A stretch of 64,000 bases of DNA from Diphasiastrum complanatum (taxonomy: Eukaryota; Streptophyta; Lycopodiopsida; Lycopodiales; Lycopodiaceae), in assembly GCA_029204225.1 (NCBI GenBank), contig CM055106.1, positions 35,744,361 to 35,808,360 of the forward strand. The letters run 5' to 3'. The notes below the pieces were generated by a model. The model was not told the origin of the DNA. It ran no database searches and worked only from the letters and a program-made list of their open reading frames with translations. This document shows, one piece after another, positions 54,484 to 64,000 of the stretch. The first letter of the stretch is position 1, and the number at the start of each line of letters is the position of its first letter. A program made the position numbers and the translations under genes.

Positions 54484-55878
54484 ATGCCACCCTCACAGCA
54501 CACTCGTCGCATCAATTTACAGGACCTGAAAACGAAGATCATCAAAATACTAGGGCCTGGAAGAGCGGGTCAATATTTTGGAATAATAGGTCAATTTTTC
54601 AGCTGCAAGCTTTCCAAAGCAGAGCTTGATAGGCAAGTTTTATTGACCGTAGAGAGAGAGTACCTTTCTTTGCACAACCAGCTTATATGGGCCATTTGGA
54701 CCAATGCGACGTCAAATGGGGCACCACCACCTCCTTTGGTTGTAGATGAAATTTCCAAATTGAACGCGATACAAAAAAAAGCTCTTCCAATCAAAGCCTC
54801 AGATTATGAATCTTCACCTCAAGGATCTCCATCCCCTGGTCAAGCAGTTCGGCCCAATGGGTGCATTGTTACAGGTTCTCCTAGAAAGGGCAGATCGGGT
54901 ATCCGCGATCGCAAGGCGAAAGAGAAACTAAATGTTCCTGCAATTCATTTTAAAGGAGAAGTTTCTACATCAAGGGAAGCAGCTACAGATGAAGGCAGAG
55001 GAAAGGGCTTGGAAGACGGAGTCGTTGAATCTGCTGACCTTGCTAAAAGGTTAGAGAATACACAAGATCCAGCGCAGCAGCCAGATAATGATCATAGCAG
55101 TCCACTTGTTCCACATGCAAAGAGGCCCAAACTTGCATTGCCCAGTCGAATGGGTCTTCCACCAGCTGAGGGTGCAGATGAAAAGAACCCAAATGTATAT
55201 TTCAAAAGTGCAGAAGAGGCAGTTAAAGAGGAAACCTCTCCCATATGGGCCAAAACTGAAATAAGCGCACCATTAGGTGTTCCATTTTGTGTTGGAAGTA
55301 CTGGGGCAGCTGTGAAGGTACCTACTAGTAATAATCCATTACCATTGAACTATACTTTGCTAGGTCATAGGATCAATGAAGAGTGTTCAGAGGCAGCCGA
55401 TCTACCTGATGTAGATTCTTTGCAAAGGCGAATGGAACTTATTGCTCTTTCAGGAGGGTTGGAAGGGGTAAGTTATGAATGTGCCGTCTGTCTGAACCAA
55501 GCACTTGATATACACCTTAAGCAGTTGATTACAGCCTGTACAGAATTTGTGCGTGCACGGTGCTCAAGGGATGAACAAGGGAATGCTCTGTTCAGGGAGA
55601 AAGAAGCAAAAAGGAATGAATGTTTATCATCTGTAGTAAGGCTTTCACCTGGTTTGAATGGTATTTGGCCTAATCATCCACCTTCGGGATCTGCTACTGT
55701 GCCAGTAGAAGCTGGAAAAGACAAGGAGAATCACAATCCTCCAATTACACCGATTGACTTCAAGGTGACAATAGAAAACAAGCCTCAACAGCTTGGAGAA
55801 AACTGGCCAACTTTGCTAGAAAGATTGTCTTTCCAAGTTTTTGAGCAGCAGGACAAGCAGTACCTATCTGGCCTCTGA
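54484..55878 (+). CDS. TADA1: SAGA complex subunit, Hfi1/transcriptional adapter 1 family
   Basis: This family scaffolds the core of the nuclear SAGA histone acetyltransferase co-activator. Counted from the open-frame start at 54460 (a TTG), residues 17-82 hold the family N-terminus: INLQDLKTKI...LGPGRAGQYF...FFSCKLSKAELD...LSLHNQLIWAI. A basic patch (about 140-155) may be a nuclear signal. Residues 317-370 hold the conserved helical part (SLQRRMELIAL...ALDIHLKQLI), and a plant-type C-terminus (TPIDFKVTIE...LLERLSFQVFEQQ) follows. The chosen ATG (MPPSQH) gives 464 residues; an ATG at 54472 would add MCSE. An in-frame TGA at 54433 limits the 5' end. A single coding exon fits plant homologues. 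No defect seen. Confidence 0.88.
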   Translation: MPPSQHTRRINLQDLKTKIIKILGPGRAGQYFGIIGQFFSCKLSKAELDRQVLLTVEREYLSLHNQLIWAIWTNATSNGAPPPPLVVDEISKLNAIQKKALPIKASDYESSPQGSPSPGQAVRPNGCIVTGSPRKGRSGIRDRKAKEKLNVPAIHFKGEVSTSREAATDEGRGKGLEDGVVESADLAKRLENTQDPAQQPDNDHSSPLVPHAKRPKLALPSRMGLPPAEGADEKNPNVYFKSAEEAVKEETSPIWAKTEISAPLGVPFCVGSTGAAVKVPTSNNPLPLNYTLLGHRINEECSEAADLPDVDSLQRRMELIALSGGLEGVSYECAVCLNQALDIHLKQLITACTEFVRARCSRDEQGNALFREKEAKRNECLSSVVRLSPGLNGIWPNHPPSGSATVPVEAGKDKENHNPPITPIDFKVTIENKPQQLGENWPTLLERLSFQVFEQQDKQYLSGL

Positions 55879-56855
55879 TTTTTTTTTGAGATTGTTCATC
55901 TGACCACGGTAGATGCTCCAATTGTATTGTAGAAAATTCATGGAAGCTTTTTAGGAGCTATTGACCTTTGATTGAGCATCTAAGCTATGGAGCTTAAGCT
56001 CTAGCTTAAACATTTAAGATTTTCCTGCTGCAAGCAATTGCATTACTAGAATACCTGAAGATGTGTCCACTTCAAAGTGGAGTTATCAGTTTTGTAGTCA
56101 TGAGGATTAGATTCCAAAGAATCAGGAATGTTTAGGAGATTTTACCCTAGGTCTCCACCTTTTCCTAAGCTGGGAGACATATAATAGTGATGGGCATATA
56201 CAAATCATTTTAGTGTTGGCATTGTGCTCACTCCATTGAACTTCACAAACGTAGGTGTGCAGCAAGATTCTGGTCTGCTTGGTTTTTCAGACCTGCCTTT
56301 AGTGGTCATGTCCAGCTTGTTGAATTTTGACGATGGCATGACCAATTGAAATTGTGACTTTTTAGTATCTTGTCAGGATTCTTCTACTCTTTATGGATGG
56401 CACACCTTTCTTTTACTTAGTTGTGACAAAGTATTTGTTACCTTCTTTCATCAAAACCATCTACTAGGTGAAACTCGAAAATGTCTGATAATTCTGGACA
56501 TTGAAAACAGGCCCAAACAGAAGGATGGTAGTTGTTGTTGGTTATAGCAGGTCTTTGTGCATTGATTTAGCAAAATTATATCCAAACTAATCAGATATTC
56601 AGAAGAAAAACATTCTGAACAAAAGCTTTTGCAAAAGCCATCGATTTTTTTAGATTCAAATCATGATTCCATGAAATATTGCTTGGTACTTGCTTACGAA
56701 ACAGATTGTCAGGTTTTTAAGGGTTTCAGTTCATTTTTGAGTTGAGTGTCTTCAAACTTGAAGTTGAATCTTCAAACTGAAAGTGTCTTTCAGCTGCGAA
56801 CCTGAAGATATCTGCAGATACTCTTTAGCCTCCTATTTTTTTGGAGTTTTTTGAC
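55879..56855 (+). other. 3' untranslated region and downstream flank
   Basis: No further gene is recognised. The 3' UTR end and poly(A) site cannot be placed by eye; attgtattgtagaaaat at 55920-55936 is AT-rich but not diagnostic. Confidence 0.4.
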
Positions 56856-56863
56856 CTTCAAAC
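56856..56863 (+). repeat. hAT-type element target duplication, left
   Basis: CTTCAAAC, repeated exactly at 57529-57536. Eight bp is the hAT superfamily hallmark. Confidence 0.85.
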
Positions 56864-57528
56864 CATAGAATTAATGAACCGTGGGCGGTTCACCACGGTT
56901 CTGAGAACCGTACAGTGAACCGTACAGTGAACCGTACGGTTCTTAATTTTTTTTGCCCAGAACCGTGGTGAACCGTGTAGCTATTAATTAATTAATTAAT
57001 TTTTTATTTTAAACATGCTTTTACCTTCTTTCTCAGCCAGCCAGCTTAACATCACTGCAAAATCCAAAGGAAGGGATAGTAAATTGGATGTTCAGGAAGG
57101 CAGGCATACTCGACGATAAACATCCTCCAAGCCGTTATGTTGCCACTTCAGAAGTTTCATTCTTCATTTAGCATGCGAAGCCTGACTGCAATCTAGACTG
57201 CTGCTTCAGGGGCGATCCCCATGGATTTAAAAACATTGAGCTTATTTTATTTTTTAAGTGGGTCATAGCTGCTTCACTTACTGTCTGTGATCATCCGCAA
57301 CAAAAATTCAATTCGTAACAGCATTTCTGAAATCGGGCAACAACCCTGGAAAGAGCAATCATCTAAGATGAGGGACAAAAATCGAGCATTGAGGGGTTTG
57401 GGGGGGAAATAAATTGATTAATTAATTAATTTATTATTTAGATGAACTGTAACACGGTTCAAGGAACCGTGGTACAGTTCCTTCCACGGTTCCCAGGACC
57501 CACGGTTCTGGGAATTGTGGGTTCTATG
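56864..57528. mobile_element. non-autonomous hAT-type element (665 bp)
   Basis: The ends are CATAGAA and TTCTATG, a 7-bp terminal inverted repeat, flanked by a perfect 8-bp duplication. Subterminal regions (56876-56970 and 57450-57515) are packed with short gaaccgt/acggttc repeats in both orientations, as expected of hAT transposase-binding sites. Next to these are mirrored attaattaattaatt runs near 56985 and 57418. The 400-bp centre has no transposase or recognisable frame and is less AT-rich than the flanks. It would need a transposase in trans. Confidence 0.85.
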
Positions 57529-57536
57529 CTTCAAAC
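57529..57536 (+). repeat. hAT-type element target duplication, right
   Basis: CTTCAAAC, matching 56856-56863. Confidence 0.85.
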
Positions 57537-58093
57537 TTTTTCCAGTGTTAGTTTTTGGAGCTCATTGAAAAAATTGTAGTGTGATTCCGGTGAATATGCT
57601 AGACCTCCTAGTAAGATGGTATATGCCATTGTAGCCTTTGCAGTATCATATAGCTGAAACAAATTTGATACTTTATTGGACTTCCTATCTTTCCTGTGGA
57701 CCTGCTTTAAAGTCCTTTGCTGTAGCCATTGTCTAGTCATAACCACTACATTTCCTGGGAAAAGTGGCGTGCCTCCTCCCGAGGATTATTTTCACAAGTC
57801 TCCTTGGTCTATATGCTTTCACTGACTGTCATTCTGCAGGTTGTAATGTGGTCTGTGAATGCCATCACTCACAACTAAGGTTAATCCTGTTGGATCTTGA
57901 GAGGCACATAGAGCATGGAGTCTCTGAAGTAGTCTTTTTCTTATTTAAGGATTAACTCTCTGCAGCATATTTATTTGATATTCCATGTGGAAAATAGACC
58001 TCCTAGGAACTCTCATTCGTTCCTGAGTTTCTGGGGACTTTATATTAAACTTATATATTGTAGCAGATTCAATGTGAACATGGAGCACGAAAG
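57537..58093. other. no gene recognised
   Basis: Short frames only. The sequence runs into a tandem duplication that may belong to the Cop10 LTR. Confidence 0.35.
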
Positions 58094-58465
58094 CCAAAAT
58101 TATGGAGACTGAATGGCATGCGGTAACAGGGCAAGTATGATCATACATCTTAACCTAGAAGCTTAACTTCTATGATTTGATGTTTTGCAAAAAGATTTAA
58201 GATTGACCACAAAAGTAGCACAAATATCATAAATATATCTTAGCTTCTACTCAATGGGATTCACTGTGATGCAATCCATCATTGCCAAAATCATGGAGAC
58301 TGAATGGCATGCAGTAACAAGGCAAGTATGATCATACATCTTAACCTAGATGCTTAGCTTGTACGATTTGATGTTTTTTAAGATTAACCACAATAGTAGC
58401 ACAAATAGCATAAATATATCGAAGCTTCTACTCAATGGGATTCACTGTGATGAAATCCATCATTT
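58094..58465 (+). repeat. tandem duplication of about 190 bp
   Basis: Unit 1 (58094-58284) and unit 2 (58285 to about 58465) both run from ccaaaat(t/c)atggagactg to ggattcactgtgatg. Small indels separate them. The pair lies directly beyond the Cop10 3' end, so it is probably within its LTR. Confidence 0.85.
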
Positions 58466-58479
58466 ACTGTCGGCTTTGG

Positions 58480-61400
58480 AGCCTTTGACTTAAGCATGAA
58501 GCTTCATTTACAAATGGTAATTGTGCAAACTACCTTGTGTAAATTTAACACTCCTCACAACTAGTTTGAAGATAACATAGACTTGCTTATCAACCCTAGG
58601 GCTAATCTTAACTTCACAAATGCAGCTCTTTGAAGTGGTTTAGTGAGAATATCAGCAATACATTCACTACTTTCCACATGCTCCAAAGGTATCTCCTTTG
58701 ATTGAACCTTCTCTCTCACAAAATGATGAGAGATCTCAATGTGTTTTGACCTTGCATGGAAGATTGGATTGGTTGCAAGTTGTTGGGCTGAAATGTTGTC
58801 ATTGTAAAGAGTTGGAACAACATATAAAATCATGACTTTTAGCTCCATAAGTAGCCTCTTGATCCATAATAGCTCCTTTGTTGAAGTGGTGAGAGCTTTA
58901 TACTCGGCTTCGGTTGAAGAAAGTGAGATGGTTTCTTGTTTCTTTGACAACTAAGAAACTACTACTCCTCCAATGAATGTTGCATAGGCACTTGTGGACT
59001 TCCTATCCCTATTGTCACCTGCAAAATCTGAGTCACTAATAGCATGCATATCAATGACATCTCCTAGAGAATTCCATGATCTAGAGTACCCGAGATGTAT
59101 CTTGAGGTCCTTTTAGCATTTTTCCAATGTATCACTAATGGATCTTGCATATATTGACTTAGCCTACACACACTAAAGCATAGATCAGGCCTAGTCATGG
59201 TGATCCACATTAAGAAGCCTATAAGTTGCATATAAGGAGTGATGTCCATAAATGATGCTTCATCACTTTTATTGAGCACTTTTACATCTTGCTCCATTGG
59301 TGTTTCTACATGCTTGCAATCTTGCATCTTGAATCTATTGAGCAAACTTTGAGCATACTTAGTTTGACTAATGAAGATGAAATCTGAACCTCTAAGTACT
59401 TCAATGCCCAATATAAAGTGAAGTTGACCAAGATCTCCCATCTTAAATTCTAGTGATAGATTTTTCTTGGTTTTCTCAATACCATCAATGTTATCACCAC
59501 TTTAAGGATAATGTCATCTACATAAATCAATAAAAGTACAATGCCATTTACATCATACATTATGTACAAAGTTGGATCATATTCACTTTGGGTGAATCCA
59601 ATAGAAACTAAGAAATCATGAAGTCTTGAATTCCAAGATCTTGATGTTTGCTTCAAACCATATAAGCTCCTTTGAAAATGACATACTTTATCTTCCATCC
59701 CGAGTTTGATGAAGCCTTGGGGCTGCTCCATGAAGATGTCTTCTTCCAAATAACCATTTAAGAATGCATTAGAAACATCCATTTGAAGAGCATCCAACCA
59801 AAATGTGAAGCAAGTGTAAGAAGTAACCTTATTGTGACCATCTTGTCCATGGGTGCAAAAGCTTCTTCAAAATCTATGCCCTTTGCTTGAGCATATCCTT
59901 TGGCAACTAACCTTGCCTTGTGTTTGCTTACACTTCCATCCATATTGAGTTTTAGCTTAAAAACCCATTTACATCCAATCACATTCTTAAGAGGTCTATC
60001 AACAAGGATCCATGTGCCATTCTCCATCAAAACATTATATTCATCTATCATAGCTTGAAACCATTCCTTTGAACTCAATGCATCTTCTACACATGAAGGT
60101 TCTTCAAAACTTGAAATGAGTGCAAAGGATGAAGATGGATCACCTGCTTCCCCTTGTCTTGGTATGTGAGCCTCAATGGCTCCATTCTTACCCTTGATGA
60201 TCTTCTTGGAGTGATTGGTTCACTTGGCTCTAGCTCTTCCTCAAGATCTATGACATCTTGATCTTCGGCCACCTCCCTCTTGATAGGTGATTTGATTGAG
60301 CCATCAACAAGTTTATGCATATTATCCTCATAAAAAATGATATCTCTAGAAACCACAAACTTGTTGGAAGATGGAATGTATACCTTATATCCCTTGCTTG
60401 CTTTGCCATACCCGAGCATAATACCTTTGATTGATGATGGATCTTTCTTGGTCCTTTTCTCCAAAGGTGTATGCACATAGCAAATGCATCCAAACACCTT
60501 TAAGTCCTTGAGATTTGGCTTCCTCCCATACAAGACTTCAAAGGGTGTTTTGTCTTCAATAGAGCTACATGGAACTCTATTCATCAAATGGTTAGCACAA
60601 GTGAGAGCTTCTCCCCAAAAAGCTTTTGGTAAACATGCATCAATCCTTAAGGCTTTAGAACATTCACACAATGTCCTATTCCTCCTCTCAGCTACCCCAT
60701 TTTGTTGAGGGGTGTAGGGACAAAATAATTCTTTTTTAATCCCTTCTTGATCACAAAAATATTTAAAAGCTTTGGAGATATATTCTCGACCATTATCACT
60801 TCTAAAAGTTTTGACTTGTGATCAAGATGCTTCTCAACAACTGCTTTGAACTTAAGAAAGCTTTCAAATACTTGTTCTTTGAAAGAAATTAAGAATACCC
60901 AACAAAACCTTGAGTAATCATCTATGAATGTAACAAACATGGTGGCACCTCCATTGGACATTGTACTTGCAAAGATCTTGGACTTAAAGATCCTTCTTGA
61001 TCTTCACCTTTGACTTGATTCTTCTTGAATGCAGCACCCTTTCCTTTGGATTTGCTCTTGCTCTTGGTGAAAAGAGCCTTGTCATCCCCATCATTGAGGG
61101 AGAGCTTGTCCATCCTTGACTTGATGTGAGTTCTCCTACTCTCCTCGGCCATGAGGACTCCTTGGAGATCTTCAAGTGAGGGCAACTTGCCCATAATTGC
61201 ATAGCCTTGCACTAGGTTAGCAAAATCCACACTCAAACCATTCAAGATTAGTTGAACAAGTTCACATTCCTTAATGGAATCTCCTATGTAAGCAAACTCC
61301 TTGTTTAAGTCCTTAACTCTCAACACATATGAATGTCCACTCTCTCCTTTAGCTTGAAAACATTAAAGGATTTGATTCTTCAAGGATAAAAACCTTGAAG

Positions 61401-61700
61401 TATTCATGGATTTATATATCTTTTGAAGAGTTTCCCGTGCTTCTTGAGCTAAGGTGCAAGCACCTACCTCCTTAAGAAGCTCATTAGCTACATTCATTTT
61501 TATACAATGGAGAGCAACCTTGCACCTCCTTTTGAATTTTGTAGCTTCTTGAGGGTGAATGGGCTCATCCTCTTCACCACTCAGTATATCCATTAGATCT
61601 TGTAAAATAAGAATTGGTTCCATTCTTAGCTTCCAAACGAATAATTAGAAGCATTCAATCTATCATGTGAATCCAAAAGATATGCATTCATTGAAGCCAT
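58480..61700 (-). mobile_element. Cop10: decayed reverse copia
   Basis: Reverse gag-pol remnants run from 61623 down to 58561. At the 3' end the tract gtgaggag precedes an LTR-like start TGTTAAATTT (reverse strand, near 58552). No 5' LTR or primer site was found up to 63000. Gag is joined directly to the integrase core, so nucleocapsid, protease and the integrase zinc domain are deleted. It is a more distant relative of Cop4, Cop5 and Cop8. Confidence 0.8.
58561..61623 (-). pseudogene. Cop10 gag-pol, deleted and frameshifted
   Basis: Pieces in reverse order: gag at 61363-61623 (VALHCIKMNVANELLKEVGA) and 60985-61326 (LILNGLSVDFANLVQGYAIM); integrase core at 60692-60961 (FIDDYSRFCWVF); integrase C-terminus and linker at 60087-60671; reverse transcriptase at 59450-60078 (CKWVFKLKLN, MDVSNAFLNG, YVDDIIL) and 59064-59441; RNase H at 58561-58950 (SSTEAEYKAL, YNDNISAQ, CIADILTKPL). 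At about 60960-60985 gag runs straight into integrase. At least five frame breaks are visible. It cannot be functional. Confidence 0.85.
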
Positions 61701-63220
61701 CTATCTTTAAACAAGATCTTGATCACAAGAATAGATGCAAAATAGAAATGATTGAAAGACTAGCTATCCCACTACCTCGGGACTTGAGAAAGCTCAAAAC
61801 TTGACCTCTCAATAAGATCCTACCTGATCTTAAGCCAAATCAAATCTATGAATGTCAACAAAAATGGAAACTAGCTTGAATTTGCATAAAAAATGGATCT
61901 AGAATTGCCTCCTCCTTGATCTCGACTTCACTAGGATATAAGATTCACCTAACCTGAACCAAAAGGAATAATATGCACATAAATGCCTCTTCAAATCATT
62001 CCTACAAGATCAGGTTGAATCATCATGCAATAATCAATCCAAACTATCTCACAAAATATTGAACACAATCTTTACTAGAATTGCATTCCTTGATGAGCAC
62101 TTTTCAAAGTCTTTGGGCTGACCCCAAAATTGAATTTCTAAGATCTCAATAAGTCTAAGAACGACCTATTACAGTACCAAAGATAAGGATTTACCTTCCT
62201 TTTGATCAATTGAAAACTATTCCTTGTGATAGACTCGACAAATCGAGTAGCATCAATATGATGAAAGAACAAAATACTTGCTAGTTTGATCCAATTAATA
62301 AGAGATGACCACAACTCGGATTTTGAAGCTAAAAAACCTGTAAATAAAAAACCATTAGATCCCTCTTCACTCAAATTGATCAAGAATTGAAGGTACTACT
62401 CATAGATGATGTCTAGACAGCAGGCTTGAGCTCCAAGAATCCTGCAATCCACAAAATAGCATAGCCTCCTTGAGCCAATGCCTCAATCTTCTTCTCCGGT
62501 AAAATTGGCTTTCTTTCTGAATCTCTCTAGAATAGTTCCAGATTATTTCACTTCCATTCTAGGTTTAAATTAGCCCAGAAACAAAATTCATAGCAAAAGG
62601 TTTCTTTTGGGATTCAGAAATGGGTAAAGGGTGAAGTGGTCTTGAATTTTTTTTTTTCAATCCCCGTTCATCCTTAGTATGCTTGCATACTAATTATTCT
62701 TTTATATAATGTCTTTGCAAGTTGTGGCTCCCTATACATGACTTCAAAAGGTGCTTGAAATCTAGGTCCATCTTAATCAAGAAATCATTTCTAAAAAGCA
62801 ATGCTTCTATACTCTAAGGACTAAGCTACTAAAACCTTAGATCACATAACATGCATGATTGGAACATTCAAAGAAAAAAAAGAACTCGATAGTCTCTGAA
62901 TCAAAATCATTCTTGGAATCAACTTAGGATTTACCATCCTATTTGATGTTTTTCTTTAAAGCATTTCGAGATCTATATTTAAAACATTCTTGCGGTCCTA
63001 AGGGACAATCATTATAGTTCAATTTTTTTTCCCCTTGTTTTACTAGTCTGGCCTTCAATGATTTTATGGTCGTAACTAGTTTCGAGTTGCATGTTCGTAA
63101 TACATGACCTTCTGGTTCTCCGCAAGTAGGCATCTAGTGTTTCGTTATTGTTGAAGGATACCAAATGCATGCTAGCACAGGAATACATGATGACTGATAT
63201 GGGTCAAGCCCACTACTGTG
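61701..63220. other. Cop10 leader side and anonymous sequence
   Basis: The first few hundred bases probably belong to the Cop10 untranslated leader. No primer site, LTR end or gene is recognised. Confidence 0.35.
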
Positions 63221-63371
63221 AAGGATTTTAGATACTTGACATGCAAACATGATGGATCTTAGATACTTGACATGCAATCATGATGAATCAAAGATTCTTG
63301 ACATGCAATCATGTTGGATTATAGATTCTTGACATGCAATCATGATGGATCATAGATTCTTGACATGCAAT
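63221..63371 (+). repeat. 31-bp tandem repeat
   Basis: Units start at 63238, 63269, 63300, 63331 and 63362 with gacatgcaatcatgatggat followed by cttagattctt variants. Period 31 is exact. Confidence 0.9.
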
Positions 63372-63491
63372 AGTCTGCACTGACATGCATGCACATTAAG
63401 CAATGGAGGGCATGACATGCAAGAGCCTAAACTAAAATGCATGGACATTAGGCCTATAGGAATTCAGTGGGCCTTCAATGGATACAACTTA

Positions 63492-63554
63492 ATCTTTCTG
63501 GTTCAGAGGTTGCACCATGATGCAACTCAACCTTTCTGGTTCAGAGGTTGCACC
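63492..63554 (+). repeat. 39-bp spaced direct duplication
   Basis: ctttctggttcagaggttgc begins at 63492 and again at 63531. Longer related segments around catgacatgcaagag recur near 63410 and 63798, so the region is locally repetitive. Confidence 0.75.
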
Positions 63555-63918
63555 AAAATCATGGAGCCTTTTTTCCCCTTCTGTGAGCTGCGTTCCGAGA
63601 TCCCGTCCCTGGACACCTAGCCTCTCACGAATCCAAGTTCTCCCCCTTGCCTGCAAAGGGGCTAGTACTAGGGGACATTAAACACTTAGACATTTATCAC
63701 TTATATCCACTTTGAACATAGTCCCACTTCTATTTATGGGGTTTCTTTGAGCGTGGGCTATGGCTCCACTTTGCCATGCCACCAAGGCCACAGATGGCAT
63801 GACATGCAAGAGTAAACTGACATGCATGGACATTAGGCCACAGATGGAATGACACGCAATGTTACTAATCAACCATTCTTACATATGGATATCAGATTCA
63901 AGAACATAATATGGCTTC

Positions 63919-63920
<2 letters not shown>

Positions 63921-64000
<80 letters not shown>
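63921..64000 (+). repeat. (GA)n microsatellite, runs off the window
   Basis: At least 80 bp of pure GA up to the last base. Confidence 0.95.

Noticed and set aside
54591-54794. 67-residue reverse frame
   Set aside because: Antisense shadow of the SAGA-subunit coding sequence.
63238-63371. CRISPR-like 31-bp array
   Set aside because: Head-to-tail repeats with no spacers; a simple tandem repeat.

Overview
The window looks like part of a repeat-rich, AT-rich vascular plant nuclear genome. The evidence is plant-type Ty1/copia elements with initiator-tRNA-Met primer sites, long CT/GA microsatellites, a non-autonomous hAT element, a decayed SWIM/MULE-like transposase, and one plant-style SAGA subunit gene whose coding region is a single exon. 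The species cannot be named. A large-genome plant, perhaps fern-like or another non-model lineage, is only a guess. I recognised no tRNA, rRNA, CRISPR array or bacterial feature.

Layout. 1-14984 is a stack of nested and truncated copia elements, called Cop1 to Cop6 here. Cop1 is a reverse-strand element with only 693 bp of non-coding interior. Cop2 is a reverse gag fragment. Cop3 is one long LTR plus a piece of gag. Cop4 is split by Cop5, and Cop5 is split by a reverse LTR-like block (Cop6). 14985-20230 is mostly anonymous, with a decayed Gypsy-type gag remnant and one copy of a dispersed repeat. 20240-29070 is the least explained part. It holds degenerate 'tatcgaaaattc' minisatellite arrays, a decayed transposase-like gene with a SWIM zinc finger, seven copies of a palindromic hairpin motif, a duplicated block of about 0.55-0.65 kb, and a weak gene-like stretch between the duplicates.

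31030-43431 is a second nest. Old copia Cop7 is split by Cop8, a complete copia element with indistinguishable 653-bp LTRs, a 5-bp target duplication and an uninterrupted 1316-residue polyprotein. Cop9 follows; it is internally deleted but has a full 1214-bp 3' LTR. 43432-47640 is anonymous repeat-like sequence. 47640-55900 carries the only convincing host gene, a SAGA subunit of the Hfi1/TADA1 family: a probable promoter and 5' leader near 47.8 kb, a probable intron of about 6.3 kb, and an intronless reading frame at 54484-55878. 56864-57528 is a 665-bp hAT-type element with a perfect 8-bp target duplication. 58094-61700 is a decayed reverse copia (Cop10), and the window ends in tandem repeats and a GA microsatellite.

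How the parts work together. Most of the sequence is transposon biology: one likely active element (Cop8), several defective copies that could only have moved in trans, and the wreckage of older insertions. The chromatin gene on the right is the exception. The 20-29 kb cluster is the best candidate for something undescribed, because its hairpins share a core but have arms that are complementary in a copy-specific way.
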